A stretch of 64,000 nucleotides of DNA from contig NZ_JACHMS010000001.1 of assembly GCF_014205055.1 (NCBI RefSeq), positions 3,100,001 to 3,164,000 on the forward strand, written 5' to 3'. Position numbers and translations under genes: made by a program. This DNA is from Streptomyces luteogriseus (GTDB lineage: Bacteria; Actinomycetota; Actinomycetes; Streptomycetales; Streptomycetaceae). Shown here one piece after another: positions 24,113-32,227 of the stretch (position 1 is the stretch's first letter; every line of letters starts with the position of its first letter). The notes below the pieces were generated by a model. It was given only the letters and a program-made list of their open reading frames with translations. It was not told where the DNA came from and did not search any database.

Positions 24113-26674
24113 TCAGTTCGGCTTGGTGTCGATGACTCCGATGCGCTCCGCGGGCGTCTTGCCGCGCAGGGCCTTGCGCAGCGCCGCGACGACATCCTGC
24201 GGGAGGACGTCCCGCTTGCCGCTGGCGCCCTCGATCTGCACGCCCTCGAAGGTCGTGCCGTACGCCTCCTGGAGCGCCTTCAGGTTGTAGGTGTCCACGA
24301 GTTTGCCGTCGACGGCCTTGAAGCTGAGGATCTTCGGCAGGGACAGCGCGCCGAACGGAATGCTGTGCGCCGCGTCGGTCTGCACGATGGCCTTGGCCGA
24401 CATCGCGGGCTGTGCGAAGTCCTTCAGGACCCGGTCGACCTCGGCGTTCGAGACCGTGGGTTGGCGGGTGGTGGTCGGGAGGTTCACCGTGCCGGCCGTG
24501 CCGGTCTCCACCTGGGTGCGGTAGGCCTCCTCCACCGCCGTCGTCGACTTGGCGAGGTCGACGCCCTTGCCGGTCTTGCCGTACACCGGGACGGCCTTGC
24601 CGTTCTTGAACTCGATCGTGCCGTCGGTCGTCGCGCCGGAGCCGCCCGCGGCGGCCTCCAGGGAGGCGTGCAGCTTCTCCTCGTCGACGGGCATGACCGG
24701 CGTGACGGCGCGATGGTTGCCGAAGAGCGAGGCGATCACGGAGACCGGGTTGTAGTCGCTCTTTGCCGCCGCGTCGGCCGTGGCGTCCATGTCGAACTGC
24801 AGGCCCGCGTTGTCCGGGTCGAGGGAGACGGTCTTGCCGCCCAACGACAGCTTCAGCTCCTTGCCGGCGTTCTTGTCGAAGGCCTCGTCGAGCTTCCGGA
24901 CCGCGCCGTCGCGAGTGGTGCCGCCGATGTCGACGCCGAGCACGGTGGTGCCCTTGGGCACGTCGGTGCGGTTCATCAGCAGCCCGGCGCCGTAGACGCC
25001 ACCGGCGAGGACGACCACGCCGACGGCCAGCAGCACGAGCTTGTTGCGGCCCTTCTTCTTCGGCGCCTTGGAGGAACTCGCCGGGGGCGGCGACACCGGC
25101 TCGGGCAGCTTCGGCGCCGTGTGGGGCACCGGGCCGTCCCCGGGCGCGCCCGGGCCGAACGGCGAGGCCGCGCCCGGCGGTACGACGGGGATGCCGCTGG
25201 TGACCGTGTGTCCGGAGACGTTGTCGTGCCGGGGGCCGTAGCCCTGGCCGTCCGGCGGTTCGGGGGCCGGCTTCTGCGGGGTCAGGATGGCGGTGTCGTC
25301 GCTCATGCCGCCGCCGGGGCCGGGAGCGGGGGTGCCGCCCCGGGCGCCCGGGCCCGGGGGGCCGCCGGCAGCGCCGGGTACGCCCGTACCGGCGGGGCCG
25401 CCGGGGGCGCCCGGGCCACCGGGGCCGCCGCCTATGGCTCCGGGGCCTCCCGGCCTGCCGGGGGCGTTGAAGGCGCCGGGGGCTCCGGGGCCGCCGGGGT
25501 CGTTGAAGGCCTCGGGGGCGCCGGGCCCGGCCGGGTCGCCGAAGCCGTCAGGGCCGCGGCCGGCGGGGCCACCGGGGGTGTTGAAGGCACCGGGGCCGAC
25601 CGGGCCACCTGGCTCGTTGCCGAAGCCGCCGGGGCCACCGGGCGCGTCGAAGGCACCGGGTGCGCCCGGGCCTCCGGGCGCGGTGAAGCCGCCAGGCCCC
25701 CCGGGACCACCCTGCTCGTCGAAGCCCGCTCCGCCCGGCGGCACCATCGGGCCGTCGCCGGTGACCGGTCCGCCGGTCGGGCCGGCCGGGCCCCGGGAGC
25801 CGGGGCCGCCGGGCGTGCCGAAGCCGTCCGCGGCGCTCGGGCCACCGGGCTGACCGCCGTAACCGGCCTGTCCGTTCTGACCGTTCTGCCCGTCGCGGCC
25901 GTTCTCCGAGAAGTACGGCAGGTCGTCGCGGCGCGGTTCGCCGCCGCCCGGGGCGGGACGCGAGCCGCTGCCCAGCGGGCCCGCCGCCAGTGCCTCGGTG
26001 ACGTCGAAGGAGCCGGTGCCGCCGCCGTGCCCGGGGGCGACAGGACCGCCGGTCGCGCCGCCCGGGAGCCCGGCGCCGTTCGTACCGCCGGACCGGGAGC
26101 CGCCCGGCGCGCCCATGGAACCGACCACGCCTCCGGGACGCCCGGCACCCGGCCGCGCCCCGCCGGACGCACCGGCACCGGGACCGCTCGCGCCGGAGCC
26201 GCCCGGCGCCGGACGCGAACCGCCCGGCAGCCCGGCCCCGTTGGTGGAGCCGCTGCCCGGACCGCCCTTGCCCCCGCCTGACTTGCGGGGCGCGAACCAG
26301 TCGCTGGCCGGCTTGTCGTCGCCCTGCTGTGCGGGCTCGCCGGGAGACTCGGCCGCGCCCGGGCCCGCGGACGGGGCGGTGCCCGGCGCCGACGACGCCT
26401 CACCGTGCGTGTCGGTGTCGGCGGGCCCCTCCGCCTCCGTGACGGGCTTGCGCACCACCACGGGCGGAATGGGCCGCGACCCGGGGATGTTGATCCGGAT
26501 CCGGGTCGTCAGCGTGGTCTCGGTCTTGCGTTCCTCCGGCCGCGTGGCGGAACGGCCCGCGTCCGTACCCGCGTCGGAGACCGTCGGGGTCCCGTACGGC
26601 GGCGTACCCGACGGGTAGGCGGCTCCACCGCGCCCGTTGGGCCCGGAGGACGGAGTGTCAGTTTCACGACTCAA
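24113..26674 (-). CDS. large membrane protein with extracellular peptidoglycan-binding (PG_binding_4) domains
   Basis: An 853-residue single-pass protein. Residues 1-540 are cytoplasmic and contain about 350 residues of Gly/Pro-rich, collagen-like sequence (PGGPGAPGAF repeats). One membrane helix lies at about 545-567 (LVLLAVGVVVLAGGVYGAGL). The outside part carries PG_binding_4 (PF12229) segments, the domain usually found before VanW (VPKGTTVLGVDIGGT), but there is no VanW domain, so annotations calling it VanW overstate it. The start is a TTG behind GGGAGAAC; no ATG or GTG fits. It could sense or bind wall precursors; role unproven. Confidence 0.82.
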   Translation of the reverse strand: MSRETDTPSSGPNGRGGAAYPSGTPPYGTPTVSDAGTDAGRSATRPEERKTETTLTTRIRINIPGSRPIPPVVVRKPVTEAEGPADTDTHGEASSAPGTAPSAGPGAAESPGEPAQQGDDKPASDWFAPRKSGGGKGGPGSGSTNGAGLPGGSRPAPGGSGASGPGAGASGGARPGAGRPGGVVGSMGAPGGSRSGGTNGAGLPGGATGGPVAPGHGGGTGSFDVTEALAAGPLGSGSRPAPGGGEPRRDDLPYFSENGRDGQNGQNGQAGYGGQPGGPSAADGFGTPGGPGSRGPAGPTGGPVTGDGPMVPPGGAGFDEQGGPGGPGGFTAPGGPGAPGAFDAPGGPGGFGNEPGGPVGPGAFNTPGGPAGRGPDGFGDPAGPGAPEAFNDPGGPGAPGAFNAPGRPGGPGAIGGGPGGPGAPGGPAGTGVPGAAGGPPGPGARGGTPAPGPGGGMSDDTAILTPQKPAPEPPDGQGYGPRHDNVSGHTVTSGIPVVPPGAASPFGPGAPGDGPVPHTAPKLPEPVSPPPASSSKAPKKKGRNKLVLLAVGVVVLAGGVYGAGLLMNRTDVPKGTTVLGVDIGGTTRDGAVRKLDEAFDKNAGKELKLSLGGKTVSLDPDNAGLQFDMDATADAAAKSDYNPVSVIASLFGNHRAVTPVMPVDEEKLHASLEAAAGGSGATTDGTIEFKNGKAVPVYGKTGKGVDLAKSTTAVEEAYRTQVETGTAGTVNLPTTTRQPTVSNAEVDRVLKDFAQPAMSAKAIVQTDAAHSIPFGALSLPKILSFKAVDGKLVDTYNLKALQEAYGTTFEGVQIEGASGKRDVLPQDVVAALRKALRGKTPAERIGVIDTKPN
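25290..26280 (-). repeat. Gly-Pro coding repeat region
   Basis: Imperfect repeats of roughly 36-60 bp coding PGGPGAPGAF-like units, composed almost wholly of G and C, lie inside the peptidoglycan-binding protein gene. They are likely to vary in copy number between strains. Confidence 0.7.
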
Positions 26675-26830
26675 GGCAGGTTCTCCCGGTTGGCTCCGCC
26701 GCCCGACACAACCTCACGCGGGCAGCTCGGCGGCGCGCACCACCATACTGGCCACTTCTCGCCCGTATCCCGTGACCGCCATGGAAACCCACACCGGACC
26801 CCCACGGCCACGTCCTGGCGAAGTGGTACG

Positions 26831-27241
26831 TCACTTGGCAAGTCGGACGGGGCCGCCGTCCGGTTGCCGCCCCGGGGCGAGGGTGGCGCAGATCACAGCC
26901 ACGGCGATGCCCCCGAGCAGGAAGAGATAGGAGCCGCTCCCCGCGGCGAAGAGGAAGTCGCCCTCGGGCCGGCTGGCGGTGAGCAGGACGACGGCGAGCA
27001 TCCAGCCGACGGCGACCGCGACGCCCCCGGCCCGGCCGCGCAGGACGCGGGTGGCGCCCAGGACGGCTCCGGCCTCACCGGCCAGGGCGAGCAGCAGCCC
27101 GCCCGGGAACCAGCCGGGCTGCACCAGGGCCCCGGCCACGCCGACCAGGGCACCGAGCGCGAAGAACCCGAGGCAGGCGCCGACGCGTCCGGCGCCGGGC
27201 GGGCGCATCGGCTGGGCGAGCATCGACGTGCGGTCGCTCAT
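26831..27241 (-). CDS. DUF6113-like small integral membrane protein
   Basis: A 136-residue protein with about four hydrophobic helices ([72 protein letters not shown]). It overlaps the mshB stop by ATGA and so is translated with it. M. tuberculosis Rv1171 stands in the same place behind mshB (Rv1170). The conserved coupling suggests a link to mycothiol or its precursors, but no function is known. Confidence 0.8.
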   Translation of the reverse strand: MSDRTSMLAQPMRPPGAGRVGACLGFFALGALVGVAGALVQPGWFPGGLLLALAGEAGAVLGATRVLRGRAGGVAVAVGWMLAVVLLTASRPEGDFLFAAGSGSYLFLLGGIAVAVICATLAPGRQPDGGPVRLAK

Positions 27242-28140
27242 GAGGCCTCCCCGACACCGGCGAAGAGGTCCGTCTCCGGTTCTCCGGGGGCCCGCTCGCC
27301 CCGCACCAGCTCGTAGTACTCGGTGGTGAGGATCGGCTGGGCGAGTTCGTTGGACAGCACGAAGTACGGTTCGGCGACGGTGATCTGGGTGGCGTGGGCG
27401 CGCATCGCGGCGGCCTTGGCGGCGGCGTGGGCGGTGCCGTCGATCACGGTGGTGATCCGGTCCTCGGGCACGACACCGGGGACGTCGTCGACATCGGCCG
27501 CCTTGGCGAAGGGCGTGCCGGGCAGGTCCTCCCGGAGCCGCGCGAAGGACTCCTCCACAACGGGCCGGGGGACCCGGTTCCAGTAGACCTTGGGGATCGG
27601 CACACCGGCGTCGGCCGACAGTTCCACGGCGCGCATGGCGACCCGGTGGGCCTGGATGTGGTCGGGGTGGCCGTAGCCGCCGTGGTCGTCGTAGGTGACG
27701 AGGGCCTGGGGGCGGACCTCGCGGATCACCTGGACGAGGTGCGCGGCGGCCTCGTCGACGTCGGCCTGCCAGAAGCAGCCGGGGTCGTCGTTGTCGGGCA
27801 GACCCATCATCCCGGAGTCGCTGTAGCGGCCGGCGCCGCCGAGCAGGCGGAAGTCCCGGACCCCGAGCTCGGCCATGGCGGCGGTGAGCTCACGACGGCG
27901 GTGCTGGCCCAGCGCGGCGCCCGTCAGGTGCGCGAGCTCGGGCGGGATGACCTCGCCGCGCTCCCCGAGGGTGCAGGTGACCAGGGTGACGTGGGCACCC
28001 TCGGCCGCGTACCTGGCCATGGTGGCGCCGTTGTTGATCGACTCGTCGTCCGGGTGCGCGTGCACCAGCAGCAGACGCCTCGCGGAGCGAGGTGGGGGTC
28101 CCCCCTGCTCGGAGAGCCTGGGGGAGGGCAGTTCCGTCAT
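27238..28140 (-). CDS. mshB: GlcNAc-Ins deacetylase of mycothiol synthesis
   Basis: A 300-residue zinc deacetylase of the LmbE/PIG-L family. It removes acetate from GlcNAc-inositol in mycothiol synthesis. Zinc ligands are in [14 protein letters not shown] and the later [11 protein letters not shown]. The first 20 residues ([20 protein letters not shown]) are encoded by an interspersed Streptomyces repeat and are not family sequence; true homology begins at [12 protein letters not shown], with no alternative start codon obvious there. It is coupled to the small membrane protein downstream. Confidence 0.93.
   Translation of the reverse strand: MTELPSPRLSEQGGPPPRSARRLLLVHAHPDDESINNGATMARYAAEGAHVTLVTCTLGERGEVIPPELAHLTGAALGQHRRRELTAAMAELGVRDFRLLGGAGRYSDSGMMGLPDNDDPGCFWQADVDEAAAHLVQVIREVRPQALVTYDDHGGYGHPDHIQAHRVAMRAVELSADAGVPIPKVYWNRVPRPVVEESFARLREDLPGTPFAKAADVDDVPGVVPEDRITTVIDGTAHAAAKAAAMRAHATQITVAEPYFVLSNELAQPILTTEYYELVRGERAPGEPETDLFAGVGEAS
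28087..28126. repeat. interspersed repeat overlapping the mshB 5' end
   Basis: The sequence GGTGGGGGTCCCCCCTGCTC plus GAGAGCCTGGGGGAG matches a recurrent Streptomyces intergenic element. Here it lies in frame within the mshB coding start. Confidence 0.6.
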
Positions 28141-28168
28141 GGGACCAGCCTACGAGGTCCCATGCCGG

Positions 28169-28363
28169 TCAGAACTTGATGCTGCCGATCATGCCCGCGA
28201 TGTTCGTCGTCAGCTCGTTGATCGTGGGAGCGACGGTCGAGGAGGCGAGGTAGAAGCCGAGCAGCATGCAGACGATCGCATGCCCCGCCTTCAGCCCCGA
28301 CTTCTTGATCAGCAGGAAGACGATGATCGCCAGCAGCACCACCGCCGAAATCGAGAGTGCCAC
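28169..28363 (-). CDS. small conserved membrane protein (64 residues)
   Basis: A 64-residue protein with an N-terminal helix (ISAVVLLAIIVFLLIKKSG) and a second hydrophobic stretch (AIVCMLLGFYLASSTVAPTI). The GTG start has a perfect GGAGGTG at 7 nt, which marks it as truly translated. It precedes mshB on the same strand. I recognise no named family; similar small proteins are seen in Streptomyces. Confidence 0.8.
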   Translation of the reverse strand: MALSISAVVLLAIIVFLLIKKSGLKAGHAIVCMLLGFYLASSTVAPTINELTTNIAGMIGSIKF

Positions 28364-28528
28364 GGCGGTTCACCTCCAAAGATCCACGAGGGCGCGGGGG
28401 GTCGGACTATGGGGGCATCAAATCCGTACAGCGGCCAGCAGGTTCATACCCACTATGCGACATTGATCATAACTATCCCTCCGCGCGCATCGATCGGCGC
28501 ACGGCCGCACAAGGGGGCGCATGGCCAA

Positions 28529-28534
28529 TATGGT
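28529..28534 (+). promoter_or_regulatory. -10 element for leaderless S9 peptidase mRNA
   Basis: TATGGT ends 6 nt before the ATG at 28541 and no ribosome site precedes that ATG. No clear -35 is seen. Confidence 0.4.
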
Positions 28535-28540
28535 CAGGGC

Positions 28541-30667
28541 ATGACGACCGAGCCTCACTCCTTCCCCCGACGGCACGCCCGTACCCAGCGCTTCACGCTC
28601 GGCGCGCCGCGTTCGTTCACCGTGGCGCCCGACGGTTCGCGTGTCGTGTTCCTTCGCTCCGGTTCCGGTACGGACCGGGCGAATTCGCTCTGGGTCCTCG
28701 ACACGGAGGCGGGCGCGGAGCGCGTGGCCGCCGACCCGCGCGCCCTGCTGGGCGGTGCCTCGGAGGACCTCTCGCCCGAGGAGCGGGCCCGGCGCGAGCG
28801 CAGTCGGGAGGGCGGGGCCGGCATCGTCGGGTACGCCACGGACACAGCCGTCGAGCTGGCCTCTTTCGCCTTGTCGGGACGGCTTTTCACGGCCGAGCTG
28901 AGGGCCGGGACGGCGCGTGAACTGCCCGCGCCGGGGCCGGTGATCGACCCGCGTCCGTCGCCCGACGGGCGGCACGTCGCGTATGTCGCACAGGGGGCTC
29001 TGCGGGTGGTGGGCGCCGAGGGGGAGGACGACCGGGCGCTCGCCGAGCCGGAGTCGGAGAATGTCTCATACGGACTGGCCGAGTTCATCGCGGCCGAGGA
29101 GATGGGGCGGTCCCGGGGCTTCTGGTGGGCCCCGGAGTCGGACCGGCTGCTCATGGCGCGGGTGGACGACACGCCGGTGCGGCGGTGGTGGATCGCCGAC
29201 CCCGCGCATCCCGAACGGGAGCCGCAGCGGGTGCCGTACCCGGCGGCGGGCACGGGCAACGCGGAGGTGCGGCTGTTCGTGATCCGGCTGGACGGGCCGC
29301 GCACGGAGGTCGCCTGGGACCGGGCGCGCTACCCGTATCTGGCGCATGTCCACTGGTCAGCGGCGGGGGCACCGCTGCTGCTCGTCCAGGCGCGCGACCA
29401 GCGCAGTCAGCTGATCCTGGCCGTGGATCCGGACACCGGCGCGACCCGGATGGTGCACGCCGACGAAGATCGAACATGGCTTGATCTTTTCCCCGGGGTG
29501 CCGTGCTGGAGCCCGTCGGGCCAGCTGGTGCGGATCGCGGACGAGGGGGGTGCGCGGGTGCTGGCGGTCGGGGAACGGCTGCTCACGGGAGCGCAGTTGC
29601 ACGTCCGGGCCGTGCTGGACGTCTCCGCGCACGACGTGCTGGTCTCGGCGTCGGCGGGTGCGGAGGCCGCCGGGGACGCGGAGACGGGCCAGGTGCATGT
29701 GTACCGGGTGAACGAACTGGGCGTGGAGCGGGTGTCCCAGGAGCCGGGCGTGCACGGGGCGGTGCGGGCCGGCGACGTGACGGTCCTGGTCTCGGCGACA
29801 CTGAACCGGCCAGGTTCACGGGTGCAGGTCCTGCGCGACGGAAAACCGACCAGGACTATCCCCTCGCACGCCGAAGATCCCGGTATGTCCCCCCGCGTGA
29901 CGCTCACCGAGGGGGGCGCACGCCGCGTCCCGTGCGCCGTGCTTATGCCTCGGGACTACGACGGTGACACCCCGCTGCCGGTGCTCATGGACCCCTACGG
30001 CGGTCCCCACGGTCAGCGGGTGGTCGCCGCGCACAACGCCCACCTCACGTCGCAGTGGTTCGCGGACCAGGGTTTCGCGGTCGTCGTGGCGGACGGCCGT
30101 GGCACCCCGGGCCGCTCCCCCGCCTGGGAGAAGGCGATCCACCACGACTTCACGCTGTCGCTGGACGACCAGGTGGACGCGCTGGAGGACCTCGCGAAGC
30201 GCCACCCCCTGGACCTGTCCCGGGTGGCGATCCGCGGCTGGTCCTTCGGCGGCTGGCTGGCGGGACTCGCGGTGCTGCGCCGCCCTGACGTCTTCCACGC
30301 GGGCATCGCGGGCGCGCCGGTGACCGACTGGAGCCTGTACGACACCCACTACACGGAGCGCTACCTGGGCACGCCGGCGGAGCACCCGGAGTCGTACGCG
30401 AAGAGCTCCCTGGTCACCGCCGAGGGGCTGTCCTCCCCCGCCGGGCCGCACCGCCCGCTGATGATCGTGCACGGCCTCGCCGACGACAACGTCGTGGTCG
30501 CCCACGCCCTGCGCCTGTCCTCGGCCCTGCTGGCCGCCGGCCGCCCGCACGAGGTGCTGCCGCTGTCCGGCGTCACCCACATCACCCCGCAGGAACAGGT
30601 CGCCGAGAACCTGCTCCTGCTCCAGGTCGACTTCCTGAAGCGCTCCCTGGGCCTCACGACCGCCTGA
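28541..30667 (+). CDS. prolyl oligopeptidase-family (S9, DPP-IV-like) serine peptidase
   Basis: A 708-residue cytoplasmic peptidase: an N-terminal seven-bladed beta-propeller and a C-terminal alpha/beta-hydrolase. The triad is S568 (GWSFGGW), D648 (HGLADDNV) and H680 (GVTHIT). Glu-Glu in FIAAEEMG resembles the double-Glu motif of dipeptidyl peptidase IV, which binds the substrate N-terminus, so it probably removes N-terminal dipeptides. No signal peptide is visible. Length is normal for the family. It is a single-gene unit with a perfect terminator. Confidence 0.92.
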   Translation: MTTEPHSFPRRHARTQRFTLGAPRSFTVAPDGSRVVFLRSGSGTDRANSLWVLDTEAGAERVAADPRALLGGASEDLSPEERARRERSREGGAGIVGYATDTAVELASFALSGRLFTAELRAGTARELPAPGPVIDPRPSPDGRHVAYVAQGALRVVGAEGEDDRALAEPESENVSYGLAEFIAAEEMGRSRGFWWAPESDRLLMARVDDTPVRRWWIADPAHPEREPQRVPYPAAGTGNAEVRLFVIRLDGPRTEVAWDRARYPYLAHVHWSAAGAPLLLVQARDQRSQLILAVDPDTGATRMVHADEDRTWLDLFPGVPCWSPSGQLVRIADEGGARVLAVGERLLTGAQLHVRAVLDVSAHDVLVSASAGAEAAGDAETGQVHVYRVNELGVERVSQEPGVHGAVRAGDVTVLVSATLNRPGSRVQVLRDGKPTRTIPSHAEDPGMSPRVTLTEGGARRVPCAVLMPRDYDGDTPLPVLMDPYGGPHGQRVVAAHNAHLTSQWFADQGFAVVVADGRGTPGRSPAWEKAIHHDFTLSLDDQVDALEDLAKRHPLDLSRVAIRGWSFGGWLAGLAVLRRPDVFHAGIAGAPVTDWSLYDTHYTERYLGTPAEHPESYAKSSLVTAEGLSSPAGPHRPLMIVHGLADDNVVVAHALRLSSALLAAGRPHEVLPLSGVTHITPQEQVAENLLLLQVDFLKRSLGLTTA

Positions 30668-30674
30668 CCACGAC

Positions 30675-30710
30675 GACGGGCCGGGACGCCTCACAGCGTC
30701 CCGGCCCGTC
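30675..30710 (+). terminator. hairpin terminator after the S9 peptidase
   Basis: A perfect 15-bp stem (GACGGGCCGGGACGC / GCGTCCCGGCCCGTC) with a 6-nt loop starts 8 bp after the stop. Confidence 0.85.
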
Positions 30711-30903
30711 TACGGCACCCGCACGGCCGTACGCCGATCAGCCTGACGTGTCCGTATATCGGAACCGGGTCGGCGAAGTTGCCTGCGTGTTAACGCAGTT
30801 GGCGGGGATTTGCGAGGATGTGGGCCTCCGCGGAAGCAGACTCGGGCCCGGCCCACCGGCAAACGGAGTTGCTGTTCGAACCGCAGTCCGGTTTCCTGTG
30901 CCG

Positions 30904-31362
30904 ATGTCCGACCTTCGTATAGAGCAGCCGAGCGAGGACGCCGGCCTCAGGGACTGGCAGCACGTCCACAACGTGATCATCCCAGCCCACACTCTTTCTC
31001 TGGCCGAGGTCCGGGAGCGCGCCCAGCGCAACCACCTCGAAGTCGCCTATCTCGGCGACACGCTCGTCGGTTGCAGCACGGTGCGCCCGCCTGCCGGCGA
31101 CTCGCTCACAGCGACCGTGATCGCCCGGACGCTCCCCGCTCACCGCGGCCAGGGGTTCGGCACCGAGCTCTACAGGCGAGGGGTCGACCGGGCGCTGCAG
31201 CTCGGCGCGCAGACGATCGAGACCGTCGTGCTTTCCAGCAACGAGGACGGACTGCGGTTCGCCGAGAAGCAGGGTTTCGTCGAGATCGAACGCTACCTCC
31301 TGCCGGGCGACACCATCCCCTGGGTCGACCTACGCCTCTCCTCGCTTCGACCCACACCGTGA
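30904..31362 (+). CDS. GNAT-family N-acetyltransferase
   Basis: A 152-residue single-domain GNAT protein. The acetyl-CoA loop is LPAHRGQGFGTELYRRG, and the C-terminal strand has SSNEDGLRFAEKQGFVEIER. The start is the ATG of MSDLRIEQPSE; there is no good ribosome site, and an in-frame GTG two codons earlier is an alternative. The upstream 190 bp carry a small CTGCG/CGCAG inverted repeat at 30783-30798. Substrate is unknown. Confidence 0.85.
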   Translation: MSDLRIEQPSEDAGLRDWQHVHNVIIPAHTLSLAEVRERAQRNHLEVAYLGDTLVGCSTVRPPAGDSLTATVIARTLPAHRGQGFGTELYRRGVDRALQLGAQTIETVVLSSNEDGLRFAEKQGFVEIERYLLPGDTIPWVDLRLSSLRPTP

Positions 31363-31428
31363 CTCCGGCCGGGGCAGCTTGACACCTTCTTTGCAACTGC
31401 ACCTCAAGCTCAGAACTCCCTCAAATCA

Positions 31429-31448
31429 AGTGCGCAGTTGAGCGCACT
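31429..31448. promoter_or_regulatory. inverted repeat, candidate operator
   Basis: AGTGCGC-AGTTGA-GCGCACT, with perfect 7-bp arms, lies 65 bp before the secreted protein start. A second small inverted repeat, CGTCAC-ATTC-GTGACG, lies at 31464-31479. Confidence 0.4.
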
Positions 31449-31512
31449 CAACCATATTGATCACGTCACATTCGTGACGCTGTCCTCATGACCAGGGACC
31501 CAGGAGTTCTGC

Positions 31513-32055
31513 ATGTCGTTCAAGACCGGGCGAGGGCTCACGCTCGCCACCATCGCCACCGCTGCAGGCGTGGCCGCCACTCTCGGCACCGCCCCCGCAC
31601 AGGCGAGTTCGATGAAGCCCGGCACAGACACCTACGTCAAGGTCAGCACAAAGGCTCAGTCCATAACCTCGGGCGTTGCCGGTGTCGACCGTTCGGAAGA
31701 CAAGGGCTGCTTCAGCGACAACACCTACAACGCGATCGTCACCTGGAAGCTGGGCAAGGTGACGAAGAGCAGCATCCGCGTCAACAGCATCGACATCCGG
31801 CACTCCAACGGGCGCAAGATCTACGTGGGCAACTACGCCCTCGTCGACGACAACAAGCGTGTCTGGAACAAGGTGGCGCCGGGCGACGTGGGCAAGGGGG
31901 CCCACCACCGCAAGTACACCATCAACAAGACGCTACAGGTCAAGAAGCACAAGGCGTACTTGGTCATGAAGACGACCATTTCGTCCCGCAAGAACGAAGA
32001 CGCTCTCTTCTGCGGCCAGTCGGCCTACATCTACTTCTACTTGAAGCAGAAGTAG
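31513..32055 (+). CDS. secreted protein of unknown function (180 residues)
   Basis: An exported protein with a signal peptide of about 31 residues ending PAQA-SS. The mature chain is basic and rich in Lys, Asn, Thr and Tyr, with few Leu; it has two cysteines (GCFSDNT and LFCGQSA) that may form a disulfide and look suited to a beta-sandwich. GC at third positions is lower than in its neighbours in places, and I recognise no family, so it may be a recently acquired or fast-evolving gene. It has AGGAG at 7 nt and its own terminator. Confidence 0.82.
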   Translation: MSFKTGRGLTLATIATAAGVAATLGTAPAQASSMKPGTDTYVKVSTKAQSITSGVAGVDRSEDKGCFSDNTYNAIVTWKLGKVTKSSIRVNSIDIRHSNGRKIYVGNYALVDDNKRVWNKVAPGDVGKGAHHRKYTINKTLQVKKHKAYLVMKTTISSRKNEDALFCGQSAYIYFYLKQK

Positions 32056-32090
32056 CACCCTCAGCGAAGCAGTAGCACCCTCAGCGTGCT
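32051..32090. repeat. 20-bp tandem duplication across a stop codon
   Basis: AGTAGCACCCTCAGCG occurs at 32051-32066 and again at 32071-32086, a 20-bp period. The first copy contains the TAG stop of the secreted protein gene. Confidence 0.75.
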
Positions 32091-32170
32091 ACGCCGCCCG
32101 GCCGCCACGTCTCCGCGACTTTCCGCGGCCCGTGGCGTCTCGGGCGGCTCCTGCGTTCGGGGCGGGCAAC

Positions 32171-32208
32171 GCTGATTCCCGGCACCGCAGTCGGTGCCGG
32201 GAATCAGC
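32171..32208. terminator. bidirectional hairpin terminator
   Basis: A perfect 17-bp stem (GCTGATTCCCGGCACCG and its complement) with a 4-nt loop lies between the convergent secreted protein and peptide transporter genes. Confidence 0.88.
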
Positions 32209-32227
32209 GGCCGGGTCCTACGACGGC

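Noticed and set aside
24113..26674. VanW family protein
   Set aside because: Only PG_binding_4 segments are seen after the membrane helix; the VanW domain itself is absent.
32171..32208. Attachment or recombination site
   Set aside because: A perfect inverted repeat between convergent genes with no integrase nearby is a terminator.
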